A stretch of DNA of 9,089 nucleotides from Mycobacterium sp. GTDB lineage: Bacteria; Actinomycetota; Actinomycetes; Mycobacteriales; Mycobacteriaceae. Both the position numbers and the translations under genes were made by a program. This document shows, piece by piece, positions 1-5,019 of the stretch. The DNA lies in NCBI GenBank assembly GCA_023264755.1, contig JAHFVB010000167.1, positions 1-9,089 on the forward strand, read 5' to 3'. The notes beneath the pieces are model-generated. The model had not been told where the DNA came from. It searched no databases and was given only the letters and a program-made list of their open reading frames with translations. Positions within the stretch are counted from its first letter, which is position 1; each line of letters begins with the position of its first letter.

Positions 1-285
1 CACGTGATCCACCTGCAGGGCCACACCGAGGGCTCGGTCGCCCTCGCGCTCGACGGTCCCGCGACCGGTGACACCGTCCAGCTGTTCACCGGCGACTGCC
101 TATTCCCCGGCGGGGTGGGCAAGACCTGGAAGGACGGGGACTTCGAACGGTTACTCAGGGGCGTGACCAGCAAGGTGTTCGACGTCTACGGCGACTCGAC
201 GGTGGTCTATCCCGGCCACGGTGACGACACCACGCTGGGCGCCGAGCGGCCCCAGCTGGCGCAGTGGCGCGCCCGCGGCTGGTGA
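1..285 (+). CDS. MBL-fold metallohydrolase, C-terminal part (Rv1637c-like), 5' end outside window
   Basis: This is the last 94 residues of a metallo-beta-lactamase-fold hydrolase of the glyoxalase II-like type. The reading frame is open from base 1, so the true start lies left of the window. Metal-site residues typical of the fold are visible: the His of GHTEGS (bases 22-24), the bridging Asp of TGDCLF (94-96) and the last His of YPGHG (217-219). The FPGGVGKTW stretch after the Asp resembles the GDTLFPGGPGKTW pattern of Rv1637c-type proteins. Missing upstream is the N-terminal half with the HxHxDH motif, so hydrolase activity cannot be confirmed here. The substrate is unknown; members hydrolyse thioesters, lactones or similar. 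It lies next to a USP and near uvrB, as in M. tuberculosis, where uvrA follows. uvrA is therefore expected beyond the left edge (inference). Confidence 0.9.
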   Translation, partial: HVIHLQGHTEGSVALALDGPATGDTVQLFTGDCLFPGGVGKTWKDGDFERLLRGVTSKVFDVYGDSTVVYPGHGDDTTLGAERPQLAQWRARGW

Positions 286-304
286 AAGCCTCCCGAACCG
301 TGGC

Positions 305-334
305 GTGACTCCAGCGCCACACTCGGCGAGTCAC
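305..334. repeat. Inverted repeat GTGACTC/GAGTCAC between the MBL and DUF427 genes
   Basis: GTGACTC (305-311) and GAGTCAC (328-334) are perfect inverted copies separated by 16 bases. A nested CGCC/GGCG stem (315-318 with 325-328) closes a 6-base loop. RNA folding gives about 6+4 base pairs with a 4-base bulge and no U-tract. It could end the MBL transcript, or serve as an operator: it spans roughly -46 to -17 of the predicted DUF427 start point. The sequence alone does not decide between these. Confidence 0.4.
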
Positions 335-337
335 ACG

Positions 338-343
338 TACCGT
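338..343 (+). promoter_or_regulatory. Predicted -10 box for a leaderless DUF427 transcript
   Basis: TACCGT fits the mycobacterial TANNNT -10 consensus and ends 7 bases before the ATG at 351. No purine-rich Shine-Dalgarno sequence occurs between it and the start. Transcription would therefore begin at or one base before the A of ATG. No convincing -35 hexamer is visible. Confidence 0.45.
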
Positions 344-350
344 CGGTGCC

Positions 351-851
351 ATGAGCCCTTGGCCCACCCCCGACAAGCCAGGCCCCGGACAGGAGTCGGT
401 CTGGGACTACCCGCGCCCACCGCGGCTGGAGGAATTCGCGGGATCCATCACCATCGAGCTCGGCGGCCAGCGCATCGCATCGACCGAGCGCGCGTGGCGG
501 GTGCTCGAGACCAGCCATCCGCCCACCTACTACCTACCTGCGAGCGCGTTCCCGAGCGGAGTGCTCCGCGAGGCGACGGGCTCGTCGTGGTGCGAGTGGA
601 AGGGTCGAGCCGCCTACTACGACCTGGTCACCGACGAGCGGGTGGCCGAACGCGCAGCCTGGACCTACCCGCAGCCCACTCCTGGCTTCGAGCCGCTGGC
701 CGGAGCGATTGCCGTGATGGCAGCGCAGGTCGACCGCTGCACCGTCAACGGTGAGCAGGTCCAACCGCAGCCAGGTGGCTTCTACGGAGGCTGGATCACC
801 AGCTGGGTGTGTGGCCCGTTCAAGGGCGTGCCCGGCTCGATGGGCTGGTAG
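351..851 (+). CDS. DUF427 domain protein (NTP_transf_9-type fold)
   Basis: This 166-residue soluble protein carries a single DUF427 domain spanning almost its full length. The family-type N-terminal motif ESVWDYPRPPRLE (about residues 15-27) is present. So are SSWCEWKGRAAYYD (about 78-91), the WTYPQPTPGFEPLAG block (104-118) and the C-terminal GGFYGGWITSWVCGPFKG segment (142-159). The family has no firmly assigned reaction, and the nucleotidyltransferase-like Pfam name reflects fold only. There is no signal peptide or membrane helix. It follows the MBL gene on the same strand after 65 bases, but an apparent own -10 box and a hairpin in between suggest separate transcription. I do not recall this gene at this position in M. 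tuberculosis, so it may be a lineage-specific insertion into the block. The ATG at 351 is favoured by the leaderless promoter fit. Confidence 0.88.
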   Translation: MSPWPTPDKPGPGQESVWDYPRPPRLEEFAGSITIELGGQRIASTERAWRVLETSHPPTYYLPASAFPSGVLREATGSSWCEWKGRAAYYDLVTDERVAERAAWTYPQPTPGFEPLAGAIAVMAAQVDRCTVNGEQVQPQPGGFYGGWITSWVCGPFKGVPGSMGW

Positions 852-852
852 T

Positions 853-866
853 CCGCCGGCAGGCGG
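853..866. terminator. Small GC hairpin between convergent DUF427 and USP genes
   Basis: CCGCC (853-857) and GGCGG (862-866) form a 5-bp stem with a GGCA loop, two bases after the DUF427 stop. It could be a weak bidirectional terminator. It has no T-tract on either strand, as is common in mycobacteria, so the call is tentative. Confidence 0.35.
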
Positions 867-875
867 CTACTTCGC

Positions 876-895
876 CCGCCAGCGTCCGCCAGCGT
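876..895. repeat. Tandem 10-bp direct repeat
   Basis: CCGCCAGCGT occurs twice head to tail, at 876-885 and 886-895, just outside the USP stop codon. It lies in the 47-base gap between two convergent genes. No function can be assigned; it may be a simple duplication. Confidence 0.6.
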
Positions 896-898
896 GAC

Positions 899-1342
899 TC
901 AGCTGGTGTGGACGATCAACACGTCGGACTTGGACCGACGCGCGACGTTCGCGGGCACCGACCCCAGCAGCCGTCCGGCGATGGTGCTCAGCCCGACGTT
1001 GCCGACGACCAACAGGTCCGCCTCGACCTCTTCGGCGAGGTCGACGAGCGCATCGACCGGCGCACCGACGATGGCCTTCTCCTCGACGTTCTGAGCGCCC
1101 GCCGCGTGGGCGCGTTCGCGCGCCTCGCGCAGGATCGCGTAGATCGGGGCGTTGCCCGACATCTTGTAGCCCTCGTCCTTGAGCACGTCGGCGGCCCGCG
1201 CATCCTCGCTCTGCGGGAAGTAGGCGGTCGCCACGACCAGTTTCGCGCCTGATGCGGCAGCGATCTGGGCGGCCCTGTCCACTGCACGCAGCGACGAATC
1301 CGAGCCGTCCGTGCCGACGACTACGGTTTGATAGCCGCTCAT
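899..1342 (-). CDS. Universal stress protein, Rv1636/TB15.3-like cAMP-binding type
   Basis: This 147-residue protein is a single UspA domain. It begins with the beta-1 strand and Asp of YQTVVVGTDGSDSS (residues 4-17). The nucleotide-binding signature G-2x-G-9x-G-S lies at residues 114-128 (GNVG, nine residues, GS), followed by VPANV. Length and sequence closely match what I recall of M. tuberculosis Rv1636 (146 residues). Rv1636 and its M. smegmatis homologue MSMEG_3811 are known to bind cAMP and are proposed to buffer its free pool. A cytosolic dimer is expected. The ATG at 1342 is supported by a strong Shine-Dalgarno sequence. The gene is flanked by the MBL gene and the mannosyltransferase in the same relative orientation as in M. 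tuberculosis, so orthology is likely. It is apparently monocistronic. Confidence 0.95.
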   Translation of the reverse strand: MSGYQTVVVGTDGSDSSLRAVDRAAQIAAASGAKLVVATAYFPQSEDARAADVLKDEGYKMSGNAPIYAILREARERAHAAGAQNVEEKAIVGAPVDALVDLAEEVEADLLVVGNVGLSTIAGRLLGSVPANVARRSKSDVLIVHTS

Positions 1343-1347
1343 CCATG

Positions 1348-1353
1348 CCCTCC
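1348..1353 (-). promoter_or_regulatory. Ribosome binding site of the USP gene
   Basis: On the minus strand GGAGGG lies 5 bases before the ATG at 1342. It is the clearest Shine-Dalgarno sequence in the window. It selects this ATG over the out-of-frame ATG four bases upstream (1346-1344). Confidence 0.75.
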
Positions 1354-1379
1354 AAGTGTCGATTTCAAGGCCATCGCAG

Positions 1380-1385
1380 ACAGTA
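1380..1385 (-). promoter_or_regulatory. Candidate -10 box for the USP gene
   Basis: TACTGT on the minus strand fits TANNNT. A start point about 7 bases downstream, near 1373, would give a leader of about 31 bases containing the GGAGGG ribosome binding site. A second fit, TACTAT at 1445-1450, would give a leader of about 95 bases. Neither has a clear -35 element. Confidence 0.25.
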
Positions 1386-1813
1386 ACCCGTCCCGCACCA
1401 TCGGGGGTGCGATTCGCTCGGATGGCCGACGTTCAGCGGCCCCGATAGTAACCGGCGCAAACGTCGTCAGCGGGTCATTCGTGATCAACCAAACGGCGTT
1501 TTGCCCCCGCGCGCTGGATCGCAGCACCCCAATTCGCGTGACGTGAGTCATGTCGACGGCCGGCCTAGACCAAACCGGCGGGCTTGCAACCGGATTCACG
1601 ACACGGTCAGCCGGTCCGGTGCCGCGGATCGGAATTGGACGCCGAAGACTGCTCGACAGTCTCGGCAAAGTCGGTGTCCCAGAATGTGTAGCGGCCCCAG
1701 GGCTGGTCGTCGCGGCGCTCGGACTGGTGCCGAAGATTGCTGAACGCTCCATCACCGACCCACTCGCAGCCTCGAGTTGCTGGACGTCGTGATTCCCGGT
1801 ATCAAACGTTGGG

Positions 1814-3391
1814 ATGGACACTCCGTCGCTCCCGACTAGAGCTCGAGCGACGCTTTCCCTGCGGCCAGCTCGACACGACGGCGTCGCGCCGACCGCCTGG
1901 TCCGCCGCGGGCAGGTTCGATCCGGTTGCCGTCGCGGTGTTCGCCGTCGCAGTGAGCGCCGCCGGCTCGGCTCGGCCATCCCTATGGTTCGACGAGGCGG
2001 CGACGATCTCCGCGGGAACTCGCACGCTGCCCGAGCTCTGGCGGCTGCTGGGCAACATCGACGCCGTGCACGGGTTGTTCTACCTGCTGGCGCACGGGTG
2101 GTTGACGCTCTTCCCGGCCACCGAATTCTGGCTCCGGTTCCCCAGCTGCCTGGCGGTCGGGGTCGCCGCCGCCGGGGTGGTGGTGCTGGGACGCCGGTTC
2201 GCCAGCCGAACGGTCGCCGTGTCCGCGGGCGTGATCTTCGCGTTCCTGCCCCGAATCACCTGGGCCGGAATCGAAGCCAGGTCCTATGCCCTGTCTACGG
2301 CGGTGGCGGTCTGGTTGACGGTGCTGGTGGTCGCAGCAGTGCGGCGCAACCGTCCCGCGTGGTGGTTCGTCTACGCCGCGGCTCTGGTCGGCTCGACGGT
2401 GCTCAACCTGTTCGCCGTCCTCATCGTGTTGCCCCACCTGGTCGCCGTGACGCGGTGCGCGCCGAGCCGGGCCGTGGTGTGGAGCTGGGCCGGATCGGTC
2501 GTCGGCGCCGGCTCGGTGCTGACGCCGTTTGCGCTCTTGTGCCGTACCCAGATCGCGCAGGTGCGGTGGATCTCGCCCCTGAGCCCGGGCACTCTGCTCG
2601 AGATCGGCTATCAGCAATACTTCGACCGTAGTGCGCCGTTCGCGATCGCAGCCGCGCTGGTGCTGCTGGCTTGCGTGGTGCTTCGCCGGTTCGCCTCGTG
2701 GGATGGGGACACTCACACCCTGGCCGCAGTGACCGTGGCGTGGATGGTCTTGCCAACGCTCGCGCTGGTGGGCTACTCGGCGCTCGCCGAACCCATCTAC
2801 TATCCCCGGTACCTGTGCTTCACCTCCCCCGCCGCCGCACTGTTCCTGGCGTGCTGCCTGGTGGCGCTGGGGCAGACCCGGGAGCGAGTCACCGCGTTGT
2901 TGATCGTGCTGGCGCTGGCCGCCGCCCCCAACTACCTACTCAAACAACGTGGCCCATATGCCAAGGAGGGCATGGACTTCAGCCAGGTCGCCGATCTCGT
3001 CACCGCCCGCGCAGCTCCAGGTGACTGCCTGATCCTGGACAACACGGTGTCCTGGCTGCCCGGCCCCGTCCGGCCACTGACCGCAGCCCGGCCCGCGGCC
3101 TACGCGAAGTTGATCGACCCCGGCCGCGGCGCCCGCGCCGCCGATCGAAACCGGTTGTGGGACGCCCACATTCCAATTTGGGCAGTCACGGCCCGGGTAC
3201 AGCGCTGCACGGTGCTGTGGACGGTCTCGGACCGAGACGGCACACTGCCCGCCCACGACGCGGGTCCGGGGTTGAGTCCGGGTCCCCGGATGAACCGGGC
3301 GCCGGCGTATCAGGTACCCGCCCGGCTCGGCTTCCACATCGTCGAACGATGGCAGTTCCACTTCGCCCAGGTGACCAGGTCGACGCGGTAG
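1814..3391 (+). CDS. GT-C mannosyltransferase, CapA/Rv1635c-like (LAM mannose cap initiation)
   Basis: This 525-residue polytopic membrane protein has the layout of a polyprenyl-phosphate-sugar-dependent GT-C glycosyltransferase. After a first membrane helix (about residues 36-52), the acidic motif WFDEAAT places Asp60-Glu61 in the first extracytoplasmic loop, the usual catalytic site of the class. An EARSYAL motif (154-160) and an IYYPRYLCF motif (328-336) follow. About ten further hydrophobic segments reach to residue 372, and the last about 150 residues form a hydrophilic, presumably periplasmic domain. Size and position between the USP and MFS genes match Rv1635c (MT1671, capA), which adds the first mannose of the caps on lipoarabinomannan. 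Assignment rests on recalled similarity and synteny; the acceptor here is inferred. The start is uncertain: only a weak GTTGGG precedes the ATG. The stop is 3 bases from that of the convergent thioesterase gene. Confidence 0.85.
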   Translation: MDTPSLPTRARATLSLRPARHDGVAPTAWSAAGRFDPVAVAVFAVAVSAAGSARPSLWFDEAATISAGTRTLPELWRLLGNIDAVHGLFYLLAHGWLTLFPATEFWLRFPSCLAVGVAAAGVVVLGRRFASRTVAVSAGVIFAFLPRITWAGIEARSYALSTAVAVWLTVLVVAAVRRNRPAWWFVYAAALVGSTVLNLFAVLIVLPHLVAVTRCAPSRAVVWSWAGSVVGAGSVLTPFALLCRTQIAQVRWISPLSPGTLLEIGYQQYFDRSAPFAIAAALVLLACVVLRRFASWDGDTHTLAAVTVAWMVLPTLALVGYSALAEPIYYPRYLCFTSPAAALFLACCLVALGQTRERVTALLIVLALAAAPNYLLKQRGPYAKEGMDFSQVADLVTARAAPGDCLILDNTVSWLPGPVRPLTAARPAAYAKLIDPGRGARAADRNRLWDAHIPIWAVTARVQRCTVLWTVSDRDGTLPAHDAGPGLSPGPRMNRAPAYQVPARLGFHIVERWQFHFAQVTRSTR

Positions 3392-3394
3392 GGC

Positions 3395-4255
3395 TCAGCT
3401 CGTCCGCTCGCTGCCGAAGTACAGCTCCTGCGTGGCGATGCACACCAGCTCGCCAGCGCGGTTGAACATCGTCGCGCTGGCCAGGCCGCGGCCGTGAATG
3501 CCGCTCGGGGAAACCTGGTCCGACAACACCCAGTCGGACAGGTCGATGGGTCGGTGGAACCACAACGCGTGGTCGATCAGTGCCGAGAACGTGCCCACCG
3601 GAGTCGCACCCCGCATCGTCATGGCGGTCTCCAGCATCGTCGTTCCGGACAGGTAGGTCAGCAGGCAGCTGTGCAGCACCGGATCGGCTGGCACGGATTC
3701 GGTTGGCCGCCACCACATCCTAATGCGCGGCGAGGGTTCTGCCTGACCCATGGCAAGCCGCGGCGGTAGGTCGACGTAGCGCCGCTCGAACGGGTGCGGC
3801 TCGACCCAGTGCCCGTGGTACTCGGCGGCGAAGTCCCGCAGTTGTTCTTGCACGGGCGGCAACGACTCGGGATCCGGCACGTCGGGCATCGGAAGCTGAT
3901 GGCTCGCGCCCTCGACCTCGACGCTGAAGGAGGCCAGGGCTTCCAACAGCACCTGACCGCCCTGGCGCGCCGTGATCTTCCTGGTCGAGAGCGTGCCGCC
4001 GTCGCGGGCACGTTCGACGTGGAAGTCCACGGGCAGCCGGGCATCGCCGGCCCGCAGGTAGTAGACGTGCGCACTGTGGGGCGTGCGCCCGGGCACCGTC
4101 ATGCTCGCCGCCATCAGCGCCTGCCCTGCGATGTGGCCGCCGACGATGTGGTGAGCGGCGTTGTCCAGCTGGGCCGCCACGAACGTTTCGTCGTCGAGCT
4201 GGTCGACGTGGAGGGCGGCGACGACCTCGGACAGCGAGGGGTATCGGTAACTCAC
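3395..4255 (-). CDS. Acyl-CoA thioesterase II (TesB family)
   Basis: This 286-residue protein with a double hot-dog fold hydrolyses acyl-CoA to fatty acid and CoA in the cytosol. The N-terminal hot-dog has HIVGGHIAGQALMAA (36-50) and HSAHVYYLRAG (60-70). The C-terminal hot-dog has the family motif ALIDHALWFHRP (225-236), then VSPSGIHGRGLA (248-259) and ATQELYF (274-280). By analogy with E. coli TesB, the catalytic residues would be Asp228, Ser251 (or Ser249) and Gln276. The open frame runs upstream to 4873, but that part crosses the divergent secreted-protein gene and the tRNA gene. The GTG at 4255 places the start directly before SYRYPSLSEVVAALHVDQL, where family similarity begins. No Shine-Dalgarno sequence is seen. 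Minus-strand CATGAT at -12 to -7 is a partial -10 match, so a leaderless GTG start is possible. I do not recall a tesB gene at this position in M. tuberculosis, whose two copies lie elsewhere. Confidence 0.9.
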   Translation of the reverse strand: MSYRYPSLSEVVAALHVDQLDDETFVAAQLDNAAHHIVGGHIAGQALMAASMTVPGRTPHSAHVYYLRAGDARLPVDFHVERARDGGTLSTRKITARQGGQVLLEALASFSVEVEGASHQLPMPDVPDPESLPPVQEQLRDFAAEYHGHWVEPHPFERRYVDLPPRLAMGQAEPSPRIRMWWRPTESVPADPVLHSCLLTYLSGTTMLETAMTMRGATPVGTFSALIDHALWFHRPIDLSDWVLSDQVSPSGIHGRGLASATMFNRAGELVCIATQELYFGSERTS

Positions 4256-4258
4256 TCG

Positions 4259-4269
4259 GGCATCATGCC
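4259..4269. repeat. Short inverted repeat GGCAT-C-ATGCC upstream of tesB
   Basis: A perfect 5+1+5 inverted repeat lies 3 bases upstream of the tesB GTG. It overlaps the possible -10 region in the 84-base divergent promoter region shared with the secreted-protein gene. It may be a small operator or chance. Confidence 0.35.
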
Positions 4270-4327
4270 GCAGCCCGGACGTCGATCTTGCGGGTGGCGG
4301 ACCGTTCCAAGCGCGACGCCAAGGATC

Positions 4328-4333
4328 TACCAT
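4328..4333 (+). promoter_or_regulatory. Predicted -10 box for the leaderless secreted-protein transcript
   Basis: TACCAT lies exactly at -12 to -7 relative to the A of the ATG at 4340, an ideal spacing for a leaderless mycobacterial transcript. The purines directly before the ATG (AGGA, 4336-4339) are too close to act as a Shine-Dalgarno sequence. Confidence 0.5.
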
Positions 4334-4339
4334 CCAGGA

Positions 4340-4744
4340 ATGAGTCGGGTTTTCGCCGTCGGCTTCATCGTCTTGACCAGCGCGAGCTGCATGCTCGCGG
4401 GCCAGGCGCACGCGGACCCACCACCGCCACCCGGCACGCTCTGCTCCTTCACGCTTTCGGTGCCACAGCGGGTGCAAGTCTCCGGCACGGACATGGTCAC
4501 CGCCACGGTGACGCCCGACGGCTGCGCGGGAGCGTTCCAACCCTCGGCCAGCGTGGTGTGCGTGCAGGGTGCCGACTCCGCACCGCAGTGCACTCAGGCC
4601 CGAGAGGCCGCAACCGCCCAGGTGTACGTGCCCTATCGCGCCGGGGTGACCTACACCTCGACCGGCCGGGGCCTCGGCATCCTGTTCAACGACGCCGCGG
4701 AGCCGAACTGGCAGCTGCTGGGACCATTGACCGCAGTGCCGTAG
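4340..4744 (+). CDS. Small secreted protein with signal peptide, function unknown
   Basis: This 134-residue protein has a Sec signal peptide. Arg3 precedes a hydrophobic core (about residues 4-21), ending in AHA before DPPPPPG, with predicted cleavage after Ala25. The mature form starts with a proline run, a frequent pattern in mycobacterial exported proteins. It has four cysteines (35, 62, 74, 84), which could form two disulfides. The sequence is otherwise rich in beta-prone Thr/Val segments such as VQVSGTDMVTATVTPDG. Cys17 lies inside the signal sequence but without a proper lipobox, so a lipoprotein is less likely. I do not recognise a family. The ATG at 4340 is chosen because it begins the signal peptide and fits the leaderless promoter; the open frame further upstream overlaps tesB on the other strand. 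It is divergent from tesB and convergent with tRNA-Cys. Confidence 0.8.
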   Translation: MSRVFAVGFIVLTSASCMLAGQAHADPPPPPGTLCSFTLSVPQRVQVSGTDMVTATVTPDGCAGAFQPSASVVCVQGADSAPQCTQAREAATAQVYVPYRAGVTYTSTGRGLGILFNDAAEPNWQLLGPLTAVP

Positions 4745-4769
4745 ACGGCGGGTTCCGCAGCCACCAAGG

Positions 4770-4799
4770 GTCGCCGACCGCGGTGTCACGGCCGGCGAC
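4770..4799 (-). terminator. Hairpin terminator downstream of tRNA-Cys (possibly bidirectional)
   Basis: In the minus-strand transcript GTCGCCGGCC pairs with GGTCGGCGAC over 10 bp, including one G-U pair, around a 10-base loop. The plus-strand RNA forms the same stem with one A-C mismatch. It lies 17 bases beyond the tRNA 3' end and 25 bases after the secreted-protein stop. No U-tract follows, so it would be a non-canonical, mycobacterial-style terminator. Confidence 0.5.
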
Positions 4800-4816
4800 G
4801 GCAGGTACCTCGTGCG

Positions 4817-4887
4817 AGCGAGTGACGGGAGTCGAACCCGTGTAGACGGCTTTGCAGGCCGGTGCCTAGCCACTCAGCCACACCCGC
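4817..4887 (-). tRNA. tRNA-Cys (anticodon GCA)
   Basis: The minus strand folds into a 71-base cloverleaf. The 7-bp acceptor stem GCGGGTG/CACTCGC (4887-4881 with 4824-4818) contains one G-U pair. The D arm starts at 4878. The anticodon loop is CTGCAAA with GCA at 4855-4853, the variable loop is 4 bases, and the T arm is ACGGG-TTCGACT-CCCGT (4841-4825). The discriminator base is T (4817), the U73 identity element of tRNA-Cys. CCA is not encoded. One oddity is that the outermost anticodon-stem pair (27-43) is C-U and not Watson-Crick. The gene reads away from the divergent mgtC-like gene and converges on the secreted-protein gene. Confidence 0.96.
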
Positions 4888-4928
4888 GTTGGCCATGACG
4901 ATGCCAGCGCTGCGTGCCATCCGCGATG

Positions 4929-4951
4929 GTTGCGCTCGGCACGAGCGCAAC
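4929..4951. repeat. Perfect 10-bp inverted repeat between tRNA-Cys and the mgtC-like gene
   Basis: GTTGCGCTCG (4929-4938) and CGAGCGCAAC (4942-4951) are exact inverted copies around a 3-base GCA spacer. The right arm sequence GAGCGCAACACC (4943-4954) recurs at 4958-4969, so the left arm could pair with either copy. The element lies about 40 bases upstream of the tRNA 5' end and about 70 bases upstream of the mgtC-like start. It could be an operator for either gene or a hairpin; it has no T-tract. Confidence 0.6.
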
Positions 4952-4969
4952 ACCAGTGAGCGCAACACC
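4943..4969. repeat. 12-bp direct repeat GAGCGCAACACC, two copies 15 bp apart
   Basis: Identical copies lie at 4943-4954 and 4958-4969, separated by AGT. The first copy overlaps the right arm of the adjacent inverted repeat. The 15-bp period is not an integral number of helical turns. It may be a repeated protein-binding half-site or a local duplication. Confidence 0.6.
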
Positions 4970-5006
4970 GGCGGGCGAAGAGTCCTCGCCGGCTGCCCGG
5001 CCACGC

Positions 5007-5012
5007 TAATTT
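5007..5012 (+). promoter_or_regulatory. Predicted -10 box for the leaderless mgtC-like transcript
   Basis: TAATTT lies in a conspicuously AT-rich stretch and matches TANNNT. It ends 7 bases before the ATG at 5020, and the intervening TGTCCGC has no Shine-Dalgarno character. Transcription would start at the ATG or one base before it. No clear -35 hexamer is seen. Confidence 0.5.
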
Positions 5013-5019
5013 TGTCCGC

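Larger units (their letters stand above)
1343..1813. other. 471-base divergent intergenic region with no confident gene
   Basis: This stretch separates the divergent USP and mannosyltransferase genes. A plus-strand frame is open from 1328 to 1792 apart from a single TGA at 1544-1546. The opposite strand is open across the whole stretch in the frame that shares its wobble positions. By hand count, GC at those third positions is only about two thirds, lower than expected for a gene in this GC-rich genome, and I recognise no domain in either reading. Minus-strand TANNNT hexamers at 1380-1385 (TACTGT) and 1445-1450 (TACTAT) are candidate -10 boxes for the USP gene. An imperfect dyad, TGAC-GTGA-GTCA, lies at 1539-1550. 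A 13-base near-repeat, GCCGAAGAYTGCT, occurs at 1641-1653 and 1729-1741. It is either a long regulatory region or a decayed gene. Confidence 0.5.

Noticed and set aside
431..446. Adjacent GAATTC and GGATCC sites, suggesting a cloning scar
   Set aside because: Both lie within the intact, well-conserved DUF427 reading frame; chance occurrence is sufficient.
867..1355. Minus-strand frame shifted relative to the USP gene
   Set aside because: It is an Arg/Gly-rich shadow of the USP coding sequence with no domain; the USP frame explains the region.
1539..1550. TGAC-GTGA-GTCA dyad as a CRP/cAMP-receptor site near the cAMP-binding USP gene
   Set aside because: It does not match the TGTGA-N6-TCACA pattern of mycobacterial CRP sites and has only 4-bp arms.
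1339..2058. 239-codon minus-strand open frame
   Set aside because: About a third overlaps the confident mannosyltransferase gene on the other strand, no domain is recognised, and GC-rich DNA often leaves antisense frames open. Only its intergenic part is kept as an open question.
4256..4873. Upstream extension of the tesB frame (open to 4873, 206 extra codons)
   Set aside because: It crosses the secreted-protein gene and part of tRNA-Cys on the way, has no recognisable domain, and TesB similarity begins at the GTG at 4255.
4817..4887. tRNA-Cys as an integration site for a mobile island
   Set aside because: No duplicated tRNA 3' end, integrase, transposase or phage gene is visible in the window.
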